Source: Maribacter_C sp047345145
GTDB taxonomy: Bacteria > Bacteroidota > Bacteroidia > Flavobacteriales > Flavobacteriaceae
Direction of reading: 5' to 3'
Length of the DNA stretch: 64,000 nt
Assembly: GCF_047345145.1 (NCBI RefSeq)
Contig: NZ_JBLFER010000001.1
Span: forward strand, 620,001 to 684,000
Position numbers and translations under genes: made by a program
The notes under the pieces: generated by a model
Seen by the model: the letters and a program-made list of their open reading frames with translations, nothing else
Database searches by the model: none
What the model was told of the DNA's origin: nothing
In this document: in pieces, positions 43,266 to 52,782 of the stretch
Layout: the number at the start of each line of letters is the position of its first letter
Position numbering within the stretch: position 1 is the first letter of the stretch

Positions 43266-44111
43266 CTAAGTCACTATGCTTGCAAAAGGTATAATCTTAT
43301 CGATTCGCTTTAATTCCTTTAGGGTTGTACTGACTTTAGCAATGTCCTGTTTTGCTATCTGTTTTTGACTCCACATTGTGCTTGAAAGCCATTCTTGAAT
43401 ATCTGTCAACTGCTGTCCGTAGCGGTTTGCTAAAGTATTATCGATACTTGGAATATTCTTAAATTCTGAAGTATATAGATTAATGATTTCCAAGATATGC
43501 TTTAGGGTAGATGGGTTTTTCTCAATGAAGGTATCGGTTGCAGCAATTACAAAACAAGGCCACGGAGAAGGGCAGTCCCCTAATCTTCGAAAAGTGCCAT
43601 TGTCCACAATTGGCTTAGTTGTGAAATGCTCCCACATGAAATAATCTGCGGTACCTGTTGTAAGTGCTTCGATTGCTCCGTCAAGATTATTGATTATCTC
43701 GAACTTTAAATCATTAATGTCCCACCCTTCTTTTTGGGCATTTACATAAGCCATAAGATGGCTTCCGCTGCCAAAGCGACTGATTGCTGCCTTTGTTCCT
43801 AAAAGCCCATCTATGGTCTTAAATGCGCTCTTGGCACCGACATGTATGCCCCATTGCAATGGGGTTGCAATAAATTCTTGAACAATTTTGGAAGGATTCC
43901 CCTCGGTAATGCTTTTTACCACGCCCTCTGTTAGAATTATCGAAAGGTCAGTTTCTTCGTCTTGAAGCATTTGACACATTCTACCAGTTCCTTCGGGGAT
44001 ATCTGTCCATGTTAGGTCAATGCCTCTTTCTGCAAAAGCACCTTCTTCAATAGCCATGTGCCAAGGAAGATTGAAATGCTCGGGTACACCAATAATACTT
44101 ACTTTTTTCAT
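43266..44111 (-). CDS. Cytoplasmic SsuA/THI5-like substrate-binding-fold protein
   Basis: The 281-residue protein folds like periplasmic binding proteins of the NMT1/SsuA group (VSIIGVPEHFNLPWHMAIEEGAFAERGIDL, SRFGSGSHLMAYV, ALTTGTADYFMWEHFTTKP). It has no signal peptide and no lipobox, and no ABC permease or ATPase gene is near. It may bind or act on a small metabolite in the cytoplasm, as THI5-type proteins do. It follows a nucleoside phosphorylase gene by 45 bases. The ligand is unknown. Confidence 0.75.
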   Translation of the reverse strand: MKKVSIIGVPEHFNLPWHMAIEEGAFAERGIDLTWTDIPEGTGRMCQMLQDEETDLSIILTEGVVKSITEGNPSKIVQEFIATPLQWGIHVGAKSAFKTIDGLLGTKAAISRFGSGSHLMAYVNAQKEGWDINDLKFEIINNLDGAIEALTTGTADYFMWEHFTTKPIVDNGTFRRLGDCPSPWPCFVIAATDTFIEKNPSTLKHILEIINLYTSEFKNIPSIDNTLANRYGQQLTDIQEWLSSTMWSQKQIAKQDIAKVSTTLKELKRIDKIIPFASIVT

Positions 44112-44156
44112 AGAAATAGATTGTGAAATAAAACTACAAGTTACCGACTTATTATT

Positions 44157-45029
44157 TTAGGTGTTTGTCAACTTTTCTAAAGTGTATTGAATGAGGTCGT
44201 CAACCGCTTTTTGTGGATTTTTTGAGAACTCACCAGTAACACGATTGGCTAGAATACAGTTCATAGAAACCGCACGGTGACCTAGTAGTTTTGAGAGGCC
44301 ATAAATACCGGAAGTTTCCATTTCTAAATTGGTAATTTTAATGGAATCGTGTTCAAAAGAAGTGATTTTGTTGTTTAAAGATTCATCAGCAAGCGTTAAG
44401 CGAAGTTTCCTGCCCTGCGGTCCGTAAAAACCAATGTTTGTTGCTGTTGTGCCAAATCGTATACGATTTGATAATAATTGCTGTGCTAGACTTTCATCGC
44501 ATTTAACAACGTAGGGAACTGATTTGTTTGATGACCAGTTCGTTTGTTGGACAAAGGCCTTAGAAATTTCCTTATGTTGGATTGTATCACTTTGGTACGT
44601 ATGCAAAAGTCCATCAAACCCCATGGCAAATTCACTCAGTAAAAAGGAATCTACTGCTACATCCGATTGAATCGCACCTGAGGTTCCAATCCGGACGATG
44701 TCGAGCTGAATTTTATCTGACTTAACAATTCGATTTTCAAAATCTATATTGACAAGGGCATCCAGTTCATTGAAAACAATGTCGATATTATCGGTGCCAA
44801 TTCCCGTAGAAATGACACTTATCCGTTTTCCATTTAACATTCCCGTATGGGTAAGAAATTCTCGTTTTCCTTTTTTGAATTCAATGGAATCAAAATGTTT
44901 AGATACATCCGAAACCCTGTCAGGGTCGCCAACTGTGATTATGGTATTTGCAATGTCTTGGGGAAGTAAATTTAGATGGTAAATACTGCCATCAGCATTC
45001 AGAATAAGCTCAGATGGCCCTAATTGCAT
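44157..45029 (-). CDS. Nucleoside phosphorylase (uridine phosphorylase type)
   Basis: The 290-residue cytoplasmic enzyme has the PNP_UDP_1 fold: ITVGDPDRVSDVSKHFDS (GDPxR phosphate loop), FLTHTGMLNGKRISVISTGIGTDNIDIV, RIGTSGAI, and the base/ribose site KITNLEMETSGIYGLSKLLGH (EMET motif). It cleaves nucleosides with phosphate. Specificity between pyrimidine and purine is not certain; the GDP/EMET pattern favours uridine phosphorylase-like enzymes. It starts one base after the DUF1835 stop. Confidence 0.88.
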   Translation of the reverse strand: MQLGPSELILNADGSIYHLNLLPQDIANTIITVGDPDRVSDVSKHFDSIEFKKGKREFLTHTGMLNGKRISVISTGIGTDNIDIVFNELDALVNIDFENRIVKSDKIQLDIVRIGTSGAIQSDVAVDSFLLSEFAMGFDGLLHTYQSDTIQHKEISKAFVQQTNWSSNKSVPYVVKCDESLAQQLLSNRIRFGTTATNIGFYGPQGRKLRLTLADESLNNKITSFEHDSIKITNLEMETSGIYGLSKLLGHRAVSMNCILANRVTGEFSKNPQKAVDDLIQYTLEKLTNT

Positions 45030-45030
45030 T

Positions 45031-45963
45031 CTATAATTTTAGAATTCTGTCCGTATGCGTGTTGTATAAGAAGTTATATTTCAAAGCACCTCCAAGATAC
45101 ACGTCATTATCCTGAATACAGGAGTAGTAGCTTGTTTTAGCGTCCAAAATTTCTTTACCTTTTTGAGTAAGTTTAACCGGATTGAAAGAAGAGAACAAGG
45201 GTTTGAGCCTAGAAATAGCTCTATCATATTGACTATCTCCAAAACCTAGGATGCTCTGGTTTCTTAAAATGGTACCTAAGAGCTCTTTTTTGCTATTTAA
45301 TTTTTGGTCTACACTAAGTTGAAGAATATTATTTTCCATAGCGTTTAATCCATTTTTAATGGAAGGAAAACGTTGTAAGTGAGCGGTAATAGCGTCCGAT
45401 AGGTAATCGAATTTGTAATTTTTAAAATCAGTAAGATTTTCTAAGCGCATGGGGTTGTCACTACAGTACAATTGCCATACATAATCTGCATATTCGATAT
45501 CATCTTGACTAAGCACAACTTTATTCTCGTAAAGTTTCAGTAGTTGCTCATCATTCAAATCATTAAGTGCATACAAATTATCGGTATCATCCTCTTTTCC
45601 GCTGCAAACCAATGATATTTCGGCATACTTACGATGTGATTTTAACCAGCTAATAACGGCCAACATATTCACTTGACAAAACAAATCATACTCAAACCAA
45701 AGTACAATTTGGTCTTGTTGTTTGTGATTACAAAGTGATCGGTATTCCTTTAGGGTCTTTTCAATAAATGAAGATTTGGTAACCTTGTAATTCTTGTTTA
45801 GAAACTCAAAACGAGCTTTCCAAAAAGATTCGCTACCTACGTTGGTAAGGGTTTGGCCTTCACAGAGCATTTCACGCCATGTGATGACATCACCTTTAAG
45901 CTTAAGAGAGTCTAGTCTTTGGGTAAAACTATCTCCATTTGTAATGTGCAAAAGGGAACTCAT
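45031..45963 (-). CDS. DUF1835-domain protein
   Basis: The 310-residue protein begins LHITNGDSFTQRLDSLKLKGDVITWREMLCEG, the typical DUF1835 opening, and has QIVLWFEYDLFCQVNMLAVISWL in the middle and RAISRLKPLFSSFNPVKLTQKGKEIL near the end. The domain is uncharacterised. Position one base ahead of a nucleoside phosphorylase indicates an operon and a possible link to nucleoside use. Confidence 0.8.
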   Translation of the reverse strand: MSSLLHITNGDSFTQRLDSLKLKGDVITWREMLCEGQTLTNVGSESFWKARFEFLNKNYKVTKSSFIEKTLKEYRSLCNHKQQDQIVLWFEYDLFCQVNMLAVISWLKSHRKYAEISLVCSGKEDDTDNLYALNDLNDEQLLKLYENKVVLSQDDIEYADYVWQLYCSDNPMRLENLTDFKNYKFDYLSDAITAHLQRFPSIKNGLNAMENNILQLSVDQKLNSKKELLGTILRNQSILGFGDSQYDRAISRLKPLFSSFNPVKLTQKGKEILDAKTSYYSCIQDNDVYLGGALKYNFLYNTHTDRILKL

Positions 45964-46097
45964 AGAGTCAGCAGTTTAGGTTGTAGTGTTAAAAGTAACA
46001 TTTATTTGAATCCGTCAAAATAAAATTAACACAAAATGAGGGTCAAGTTTACTAAAATGCAGAACTGCGAGAAATAGGGCCACATTGAATGTCCGAA

Positions 46098-46424
46098 TTA
46101 CCCTCCTACACGTTTTACGGCAAATCCCTTGTTTTTAAGCATATCCATTATCTTATCTCTATAATCACCTTGAATAATGATTGCGCCATTTTTAAAACTT
46201 CCACCAACACTTAATTTGATTTTTATTTCTTTTGCTAGCTTCTTAAAGTCCGAATCCGCACCATTATACCCTTCTAAAATGGTAATCGGCTTGCCTTTTC
46301 GCTTCTCGTATTTGCAAATTATGGGTTCGTCTTGAAGCCAGATATCGCTTTTTTCTTCGGATTTCTCTTCTTTTTCTGGAGTATAGTCTGGAAAAAGGTT
46401 TTTGAGCTGATCTTGTAAATCCAT
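46098..46424 (-). CDS. SUI1/eIF1-like translation factor (YciH type)
   Basis: The 108-residue protein has an acidic N-terminus and a SUI1 fold: KYEKRKGKPITILEGYNG, LAKEIKIKLSVGGSFKNGAIIIQGDYRDKIMDMLKNKGF. The GGS and IIIQGD residues are the family core. In bacteria YciH-type proteins influence start-site selection. The next gene upstream ends 5 bases away, so it is cotranscribed with the oxygenase gene. Confidence 0.92.
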   Translation of the reverse strand: MDLQDQLKNLFPDYTPEKEEKSEEKSDIWLQDEPIICKYEKRKGKPITILEGYNGADSDFKKLAKEIKIKLSVGGSFKNGAIIIQGDYRDKIMDMLKNKGFAVKRVGG

Positions 46425-46429
46425 CTAAA

Positions 46430-47380
46430 TTATTTCTTGATTAAACCCAATTCAATCAAACGCTCATGCAAGAACTCTCCAGCAGTAGTATCTTCAAATC
46501 CTTTCGGATTATCATCATCTATGCAGTTCTCCAAACAATTCAAAGACATTTCACTTATCGGATGCATAAAAAACGGAATTGAATACCGTGATGTCCCCCA
46601 AAGTTCTTTCGGCGGATTCACAACTTGATGTATCGTGGACTTTAACTTGTTATTCGTGAGTCTTGAAAGCATATCACCAACGTTAATCATCAACTGGTCG
46701 GGTCTTGCAATAGCATCTACCCATTCCTCTTTGTGGTTCATCACTTGTAAACCTTTTCCGTGGGCTCCCATTAATAGGGTAATCAGATTGATATCCCCGT
46801 GAGCTGCCGCGCGCACTGCGTTTTTAGGTTCTGAAGTAATAGGTGGATAGTGAATTGGTCTTAAAATGGAATTTCCATTCCGGATATATTCATCAAAATA
46901 GGTTTCTTCTAAATCTAAATGTAAGGCTAAGGCCCGAAGTACATATTTAGCTGTTCTTTCAAGCATTTTATAGGTTTCTTTCCCAATAGCATTGAATTTC
47001 GGAAGTTCTTTCACGTTTACGTTCTCAGGGTATTCCACTTCTAATTTGGGATTGTCCTCAACATACTGACCGAAATGCCAGAACTCCTTTAAATCCCCTT
47101 CTTTTCTGCCTTTTGCATGTTCTTTTCCGAAGGAAGTATAGCCGCGTTGCCCGCCAATGCCTTCAATTTCATAACTATCTTTCGTTTCTTGTGGTAAGTT
47201 GAAGAATTGCTTTATCTCTGAATACAAATTTTCAACCAGTTCTTCAGAAAGAAAATGTCCACTCAAAGCCACAAAACCTATTTCTTCAAAAGCTTTACCA
47301 ATTTCTTTGGTAAATTTTTCTTTTCTGTCGGAATCACCTGAGGTGAAATCCTTTAAATCAACACTAGGTACGAGACTCAT
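46430..47380 (-). CDS. Isopenicillin N synthase-family Fe(II)/2-oxoglutarate-type oxygenase
   Basis: The 316-residue protein has the N-terminal DIOX_N part (VPSVDLKDFTSG, GFVALSGHF) and a double-stranded beta-helix. The iron ligands are His and Asp in AAHGDINLITLL and His in STIHQVVNP, and the 2-oxoacid anchor is Arg in SRYSIPFFMHP. The substrate is unknown; bacterial members act on amino acids, peptides or small metabolites. It is divergent from the second fused E1 gene and has a TAACTTTG promoter element. Confidence 0.88.
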   Translation of the reverse strand: MSLVPSVDLKDFTSGDSDRKEKFTKEIGKAFEEIGFVALSGHFLSEELVENLYSEIKQFFNLPQETKDSYEIEGIGGQRGYTSFGKEHAKGRKEGDLKEFWHFGQYVEDNPKLEVEYPENVNVKELPKFNAIGKETYKMLERTAKYVLRALALHLDLEETYFDEYIRNGNSILRPIHYPPITSEPKNAVRAAAHGDINLITLLMGAHGKGLQVMNHKEEWVDAIARPDQLMINVGDMLSRLTNNKLKSTIHQVVNPPKELWGTSRYSIPFFMHPISEMSLNCLENCIDDDNPKGFEDTTAGEFLHERLIELGLIKK

Positions 47381-47404
47381 ACGAATAAATTAAAACGTTT
47401 CAAT

Positions 47405-47412
47405 CAAAGTTA
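47405..47412 (-). promoter_or_regulatory. -7 element of the oxygenase / SUI1 operon
   Basis: TAACTTTG on the minus strand fits TAnnTTTG and lies 24 bases before the ATG at 47380. Confidence 0.5.
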
Positions 47413-47510
47413 ATAAATTATGCTGCGGCTTATCAAATCTTTTAAGTGCTTTTGTGTTCTTTATTGTTAAATTTATCCCGTTTTTGAACATGATTGCTTT
47501 AAAATATAAC

Positions 47511-49487
47511 ATGAAGTACCAAAACTCCAAAGTATCCCAGAAATTACAAGTCAGTCTTTACGAGCGGATGCTAAAACCTCGTATGATTGAGGAAAAGATG
47601 TTGATTCTATTACGTCAAGGAAAGATTTCAAAGTGGTTTAGTGGCATCGGTCAGGAAGCGATTTCTGTCGGTGTAACTAGTGCTATGCAAGCAGAGGAGT
47701 ATATTTTGCCAATGCATAGAAATCTGGGGGTTTTTACGACTCGTGATATTCCGTTGTATCGGCTTTTTGCTCAATGGCAGGGCAAGGCTAGTGGCTTTAC
47801 AAATGGACGCGACCGCAGCTTTCATTTTGGCACACAGGAATTCAATATTGTCGGAATGATTTCGCACTTAGGTCCACAATTAGGGGTTGCAGATGGCATT
47901 GCTTTGGCGGACGTTTTAAAGAAGAATGGCCATGTAACGGCTGTATTTACTGGTGAAGGTGGTACCAGCGAAGGTGATTTTCACGAAGCATTAAACGTTG
48001 CAGCCGTTTGGAACCTTCCAGTTTTGTTCTGTATTGAAAATAATGGCTACGGTCTGTCCACTCCTACAGATGAGCAGTACAAGTGTGAACATTTAGCAGA
48101 TAAAGGAAAAGGCTATGGAATGGAATCTCATATCATCGATGGCAATAATATTCTTGAGGTTTTCAGTACCGTAGATAAGCTCTGTAAAAAGATGCGTAAG
48201 AATCCAGAGCCAATACTTCTAGAGTTTAAAACGTTTCGTATGCGAGGTCATGAAGAAGCGAGTGGTACAAAGTATGTTCCAGCAGAGCTGATGGAGGAGT
48301 GGGCGCAAAAAGACCCTATCGCCAACTACGAAAAATTCTTGTTAGACGAGCAAATTCTAGATGTAGCAAAAATCGATGCCATCAAAGTAAAGATTACCGC
48401 TGAAATCAATGAAAATTTAAAGCTAGCTTTTGATGAAAGCGAGGTTGAAGTAAATAAAACTAAAGAATTAAATGATGTTTACAAATCATTTGATTATGAA
48501 GATATTAAAGAAGGAAGTGTAGTAGAGAATATTCGTTTGGTTGATGCCATTTCTACCGGATTAAAACAATCCATGGAGAAGTATGATAATCTTGTCATTA
48601 TGGGGCAAGATGTTGCGGATTATGGCGGGGTTTTTAAAATCACAGATGGTTTTGTTGATGCTTTTGGCAAAGAGCGTGTGCGGAATACACCCATTTGTGA
48701 ATCTGCCATTGTTTCGGCTGCAGCGGGACTATCCATAAACGGAATGAAAGCGGTTATGGAAATGCAGTTCGCTGATTTTGCTAGTACGGGATTTAATCCT
48801 ATTGTGAATTATCTGGCCAAAATGCATTACCGTTGGAATGAAAAAGCCGATGTAGTGATTCGTATGCCTTGCGGTGGCGGAGTCGGTGCGGGACCTTTTC
48901 ATTCTCAAACCAATGAAGCTTGGTTTACGAAAACTGTTGGTTTAAAAGTAGTATACCCAGCATTTCCGAAAGATGCCAAAGGCTTATTGAATACTGCTAT
49001 CAATGACCCAAATCCCGTCTTGTTTTTCGAACACAAAGGTCTGTATCGAAGTGTGTATCAAAATGTGCCTTCTGATTATTATACCATTCCCTTAGGAAAA
49101 GCTGCGGTTCTAAAAGAAGGAAATGATATTACTATTGTTTCCTACGGAGCAGGAGTACATTGGGCATTGGAAACATTAGAAAGTCACCAAGAAGTAAGTG
49201 CTGACCTTATTGATTTGAGAACACTGGCTCCTTTAGATACGGAAGCAATCTATACATCCGTAAGAAAAACAGGAAAACTCATTATCCTACAAGAGGACAG
49301 TCTTTTCGGTGGAATTGCCAGCGACATTTCCGCTTTAGTAATGGAAAACTGTTTTGAACATTTAGATGCTCCGGTGAAAAGAGTGGCTAGTATTGAAACA
49401 CCTATTCCGTTTGCCAAAAATTTGGAGAATAACTATTTACCTAAAAATAGATTCGCCCACGAATTACTGGATTTACTGGCGTACTAG
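47511..49487 (+). CDS. Fused alpha/beta E1 of branched-chain 2-oxoacid dehydrogenase (second paralog)
   Basis: This 658-residue enzyme joins E1-alpha (about 1-340) and E1-beta (about 345-658). It has the BCKDH-type ThDP/metal signatures GEGGTSEGDFHEALNVAA and CIENNGYGLS, and the beta half has MGQDVADYGGVFKITDG and the closing RTLAPLDTEAIY. It decarboxylates the 2-oxoacids of Val, Leu and Ile, supplying branched acyl-CoA for the iso-fatty acids typical of this phylum. ATG 47511 is preferred; ATG 47490 and GTG 47454 are in-frame alternatives. No E2/E3 gene is adjacent. Confidence 0.9.
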   Translation: MKYQNSKVSQKLQVSLYERMLKPRMIEEKMLILLRQGKISKWFSGIGQEAISVGVTSAMQAEEYILPMHRNLGVFTTRDIPLYRLFAQWQGKASGFTNGRDRSFHFGTQEFNIVGMISHLGPQLGVADGIALADVLKKNGHVTAVFTGEGGTSEGDFHEALNVAAVWNLPVLFCIENNGYGLSTPTDEQYKCEHLADKGKGYGMESHIIDGNNILEVFSTVDKLCKKMRKNPEPILLEFKTFRMRGHEEASGTKYVPAELMEEWAQKDPIANYEKFLLDEQILDVAKIDAIKVKITAEINENLKLAFDESEVEVNKTKELNDVYKSFDYEDIKEGSVVENIRLVDAISTGLKQSMEKYDNLVIMGQDVADYGGVFKITDGFVDAFGKERVRNTPICESAIVSAAAGLSINGMKAVMEMQFADFASTGFNPIVNYLAKMHYRWNEKADVVIRMPCGGGVGAGPFHSQTNEAWFTKTVGLKVVYPAFPKDAKGLLNTAINDPNPVLFFEHKGLYRSVYQNVPSDYYTIPLGKAAVLKEGNDITIVSYGAGVHWALETLESHQEVSADLIDLRTLAPLDTEAIYTSVRKTGKLIILQEDSLFGGIASDISALVMENCFEHLDAPVKRVASIETPIPFAKNLENNYLPKNRFAHELLDLLAY

Positions 49488-49677
49488 ATAAGTTTTAAAT
49501 ACCATACGTGTTTTTTAACTAATAACAGACCATAACTAGAATGGTGTTTTATTATTAGGCTTTCTTACCATTCATCGATTAGAATCTTCATCTTGACATA
49601 TTCTTAAATGTTTAACGTTTGGATAAAAACTGTTCTGTCCGTTCATACGTACATAGAGCAACCCTAAAATCTAAAAC

Positions 49678-50157
49678 ATGAAAAATTACCTTTTGGTCAT
49701 GGCTTTTGTCATGCTCTTTTCTTCTTGCTCCATTTCCAAAGCAGTGCGCGAAAAACGGAATATGTTAAGCGGTACTTGGACTCTCAATGATATTAGCTAT
49801 GAAAATGGAACGGGTAATTTCAAATCTGTCCTTTTCAATGATGCAGATGATATTTGTTTTGAAGGAAGTAATTGGTTCTTTCGCGATAACAATAGTACAG
49901 GACGCTATACTTTAGCCGCATCTTCCCTTTGTCATGGTGGTGACAGGTTTATGCGCTGGTCTGTTGTTGATAATCCTGAGAATTATTCAAGTCAATTGCA
50001 ATTCAAGCGCATTGATGAAAAGAACAAAGACATATCCGGAAAAGGATATCGACTTAATATCGCTACGCTTACCGCTAGTGAGATGGTTCTGAAATCAAAT
50101 GTTAATGTCGATGGAAAGGTGATGAATGTCGTTTACAAATTCAATAAAAAATCTTAA
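49678..50157 (+). CDS. Lipocalin-like lipoprotein
   Basis: The 159-residue protein has a lipoprotein signal (LFSSCS, Cys17) and then a lipocalin-type barrel starting MLSGTWTLNDISYENG, the common GTW pattern. The rest are strands and a C-terminal YKFNKKS. It would sit in the outer or inner membrane and bind a small hydrophobic molecule. It ends 10 bases before the OmpA-like gene and is probably cotranscribed. Ligand unknown. Confidence 0.75.
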   Translation: MKNYLLVMAFVMLFSSCSISKAVREKRNMLSGTWTLNDISYENGTGNFKSVLFNDADDICFEGSNWFFRDNNSTGRYTLAASSLCHGGDRFMRWSVVDNPENYSSQLQFKRIDEKNKDISGKGYRLNIATLTASEMVLKSNVNVDGKVMNVVYKFNKKS

Positions 50158-50167
50158 AAAACTACTT

Positions 50168-50863
50168 ATGAAAACATATTTGAGAAAAAGTATATTCCTT
50201 ACACTATCAGCAAGTCTGATTTTTGGCTGTAGTGCTGTAAAAAATGCAAATCACAAACAAAAAGGAGCCGTTGTTGGTGCCACTAGTGGCGCTGTTATAG
50301 GCGGAGTTCTGGGCAATAATGTAGGCAAAGGCAACAATACAGCTTTAGGAGCAATTATTGGTGCCGCCGTTGGAGGTGTAGCCGGCGGTTTTATTGGTGA
50401 TCGTATGGATAGACAAGCCGAACGGATTGAAGAAGAAATTCCTGGAGCGGAGGTAACCCGAGTTGGAGAAGGAATTAATGTGGTCTTTAATGAAGAAGCA
50501 GGTGTGTATTTCGATACCAGTAAATCGAATATTAAAGGAACATCCGTAGAAACACTCAATAAATTATCAGGAATATTTAAAGAGTATCCTAAATCATATA
50601 TTTTGGTTGAGGGACATACAGATAGTGCTGGTCCTGAGGATTACAATATGAACTTGTCTCAACAACGAGCGCAATCGGTAACGAATTACTTAATTGCCCA
50701 AGGCATTGCTAAAAATCGTTTTACTACAAAATGGTATGGCGAGTTGCAACCTAGAGCGGACAATTCAACAACCGAGGGTAAGAGCAAGAACCGTCGTGTT
50801 GAACTTGCTATTATGGCCAGTCCTGAGCTAAAAGAAGAGGCTAAAAAGAAGACGAGCAAATAA
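50168..50863 (+). CDS. OmpA-family lipoprotein with glycine-zipper segment
   Basis: The 231-residue lipoprotein (lipobox LIFGCS, Cys21) has a glycine-zipper membrane-like stretch (about 34-82, GAVVGATSGAVIGGVLG and GAIIGAAVGGVAGGFIGD). A C-terminal OmpA domain (about 110-220) carries the peptidoglycan-binding residues in LVEGHTDSAGPEDYN, LSQQRAQSV and KSKNRRVEL. It anchors the envelope to the cell wall. ATG 50168 is preferred over an earlier in-frame start because it begins the lipoprotein signal. A terminator follows. Confidence 0.93.
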   Translation: MKTYLRKSIFLTLSASLIFGCSAVKNANHKQKGAVVGATSGAVIGGVLGNNVGKGNNTALGAIIGAAVGGVAGGFIGDRMDRQAERIEEEIPGAEVTRVGEGINVVFNEEAGVYFDTSKSNIKGTSVETLNKLSGIFKEYPKSYILVEGHTDSAGPEDYNMNLSQQRAQSVTNYLIAQGIAKNRFTTKWYGELQPRADNSTTEGKSKNRRVELAIMASPELKEEAKKKTSK

Positions 50864-50898
50864 GCGAAAAGCGATTATTTGTAATACTGATTTAAAAG

Positions 50899-50924
50899 TC
50901 CCGACTGTTATGTCGGGATTTTTT
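50899..50924 (+). terminator. Rho-independent terminator after the OmpA-like gene
   Basis: TCCCGAC (50899-50905), a 6-base loop and GTCGGGA (50912-50918) form a perfect stem followed by six T. It ends 14 bases before the start of the polyketide cluster, setting that cluster's left border. Confidence 0.88.
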
Positions 50925-50938
50925 ATTCTTATCTTTCG

Positions 50939-52066
50939 ATGGTGATTTGCTATGATGTTATTATTGTTGGTGGAGGCCTTGCCGGTCTAACGGCAGCAAT
51001 TCATTTATCCAAAGAAAAACACTCTGTTTTGGTCCTGGAAAAGAAACCTTATCCGCATCATAAGGTCTGTGGGGAATACGTTTCCAACGAAATCATTCCG
51101 TATTTAAAAGTTTTAGGAGTGCCGATGGATTCTTCAAAGGCTGTTCAGATAGATAATCTGAGCTTAAGTACCGCAAGCGGAAAATCTACACATACAAAAT
51201 TACCTTTAGGCGGAATAGGTATTAGCCGCTACAGTTTTGACCATTTGTTATACCAAAAGGCAGTTGTAAACGGTGTTCAATTTGCATTTGAATCGGTTAC
51301 GACAATTGAGTTTGAAGAAGGTTTTTTTGAAGTTCGTACTGAGAATAAGCAAACATATACTTCCAAGATTGCCATTGGTGCTTACGGAAAGCGGAGCCCG
51401 ATAGACAAGCGCCTGAATAGAAATTTTATTCAACAGAAGTCCGGTTGGTTGGGAGTGAAGGCTCATTACGTGTTTGATGAGTTTCCTGAGAATGAAGTCG
51501 CATTGCACAATTTTAAAGGAGGTTACGGCGGTTTGTCTAAAACGGAAACTGGAGCAGTTAACTTCTGTTACCTGGCTTCCTATTCAAGTTTTCAAAAGCT
51601 AAAAAATGTTGAAGATTTTAATGAAAAGGTGGTTGCTAGAAACCCATTTCTGAATGATTTCTTGGGAAAAGCAACTCCTATTTTCAATGAGCCTTTGACA
51701 ATTGCACAGATATCCTTTGAACAGAAGAAATCCGTAGAAAACCATATTCTGATGTGTGGAGATACTGCGGGTTTAATCCATCCACTCTGCGGAAACGGTA
51801 TGGCGATGGCCATTCATTCCGCTAAGATTGCTTCGGAACATGTGGACCGCTTTCTAAAGGATGCATTCAATAGAGAACAATTGGAAACGGCCTATAAAAA
51901 AGAATGGCAAAAAACCTTTAGAAAACGCTTGTGGATGGGCAGGCAACTACAATCTTTACTACTCAATGAAGAAATGTCTAATTTGGCTTTAAAAGCCGTG
52001 ACAACATCTCCCGCTTTGCTTCGAAAACTAATAAAACAAACCCATGGAAAAGAAATACAATGCTAA
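50939..52066 (+). CDS. FAD-dependent oxidoreductase of the type III PKS cluster
   Basis: The 375-residue protein has the N-terminal FAD loop VIIVGGGLAGLTAAIHLSKE, the second-strand EKKPYPHHKVCGEYVS, and the flavin motif LMCGDTAGLIHPLCGNGMAMAIHS, as in group A flavin monooxygenases and geranylgeranyl-reductase-like enzymes. In a phenolic-lipid pathway it would hydroxylate or oxidise the ring, like SrsC of Streptomyces. It begins only 14 bases after a terminator. A TATCTTTC near-consensus -7 element (50930-50937) lies so close to ATG that the transcript could be almost leaderless. Its stop overlaps the methyltransferase start by 7 bases. Confidence 0.87.
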   Translation: MVICYDVIIVGGGLAGLTAAIHLSKEKHSVLVLEKKPYPHHKVCGEYVSNEIIPYLKVLGVPMDSSKAVQIDNLSLSTASGKSTHTKLPLGGIGISRYSFDHLLYQKAVVNGVQFAFESVTTIEFEEGFFEVRTENKQTYTSKIAIGAYGKRSPIDKRLNRNFIQQKSGWLGVKAHYVFDEFPENEVALHNFKGGYGGLSKTETGAVNFCYLASYSSFQKLKNVEDFNEKVVARNPFLNDFLGKATPIFNEPLTIAQISFEQKKSVENHILMCGDTAGLIHPLCGNGMAMAIHSAKIASEHVDRFLKDAFNREQLETAYKKEWQKTFRKRLWMGRQLQSLLLNEEMSNLALKAVTTSPALLRKLIKQTHGKEIQC

Positions 52067-52779
52067 TAGATTTATCAGAAAGAAGTAATCAACCGGAGTT
52101 GATGGATGATTTTCGCGAGGGACTCAAAAGCCTACGTATCGTTTTCGATGATATCAATCGTGTGAACAGTATTTTAGGCGGTAGCAATATTACGGTTAAT
52201 GCGGTTGCAGATTTGATTAAAGCCCATCCGCAAGAAAGCTATACGATTGTTGATATGGGCTGCGGTGATGGTAACATGCTTCGTGAAGTAGCAAAATATT
52301 GCAAGAAAAGGGACATTAATGTCCGGTTAATTGGCATCGACCTGAATACCGAAGCCTTGCAATTAGCGGAAGAAGCATCTGCTAACTATCCCGAAATTGA
52401 ATACCAACATCGCAATATTCTTGAGTTGAAAGTGACCGATTTGAATTGCGATATTGTCATCAATACACTTACGATGCATCACTTTACAAACAAAGACCTT
52501 TTGATTTTTCTTGAAAAGTTTAATCAATTGGCCAGTATCGGAGTTGTAATCAACGATTTGCACAGAAGTCGTTGGGCCTATTATCTTTTTAAAGCCTTTA
52601 GCCTTATTTTTATAAAAACAAAAACGGCCAAAATTGATGGATTGATTTCCATTAGTAAAGGTTTTATAAAATCTGATTTAATTCAATATTCGAAGAGCTT
52701 GCCCCAGATCAAACATAACATTAAATGGAAATGGGCCTTTCGTTATGTATGGATTATGCAACCCAATCGACTGACTTGA
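52060..52779 (+). CDS. Class I SAM-dependent methyltransferase of the type III PKS cluster
   Basis: The 239-residue protein has the SAM motif I VDMGCGDGNMLRE (about 68-80), motif II IGIDLNTEALQLAEEAS and NTLTMHHFTNKDLL. It most likely methylates a hydroxyl or ring carbon of the polyketide. A C-terminal hydrophobic stretch (WAYYLFKAFSLIFI) suggests membrane contact. ATG overlaps the oxidoreductase stop by 7 bases and the next gene starts 4 bases after its stop, so the three are translated as a unit. Confidence 0.88.
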   Translation: MLIDLSERSNQPELMDDFREGLKSLRIVFDDINRVNSILGGSNITVNAVADLIKAHPQESYTIVDMGCGDGNMLREVAKYCKKRDINVRLIGIDLNTEALQLAEEASANYPEIEYQHRNILELKVTDLNCDIVINTLTMHHFTNKDLLIFLEKFNQLASIGVVINDLHRSRWAYYLFKAFSLIFIKTKTAKIDGLISISKGFIKSDLIQYSKSLPQIKHNIKWKWAFRYVWIMQPNRLT

Positions 52780-52782
52780 TAT

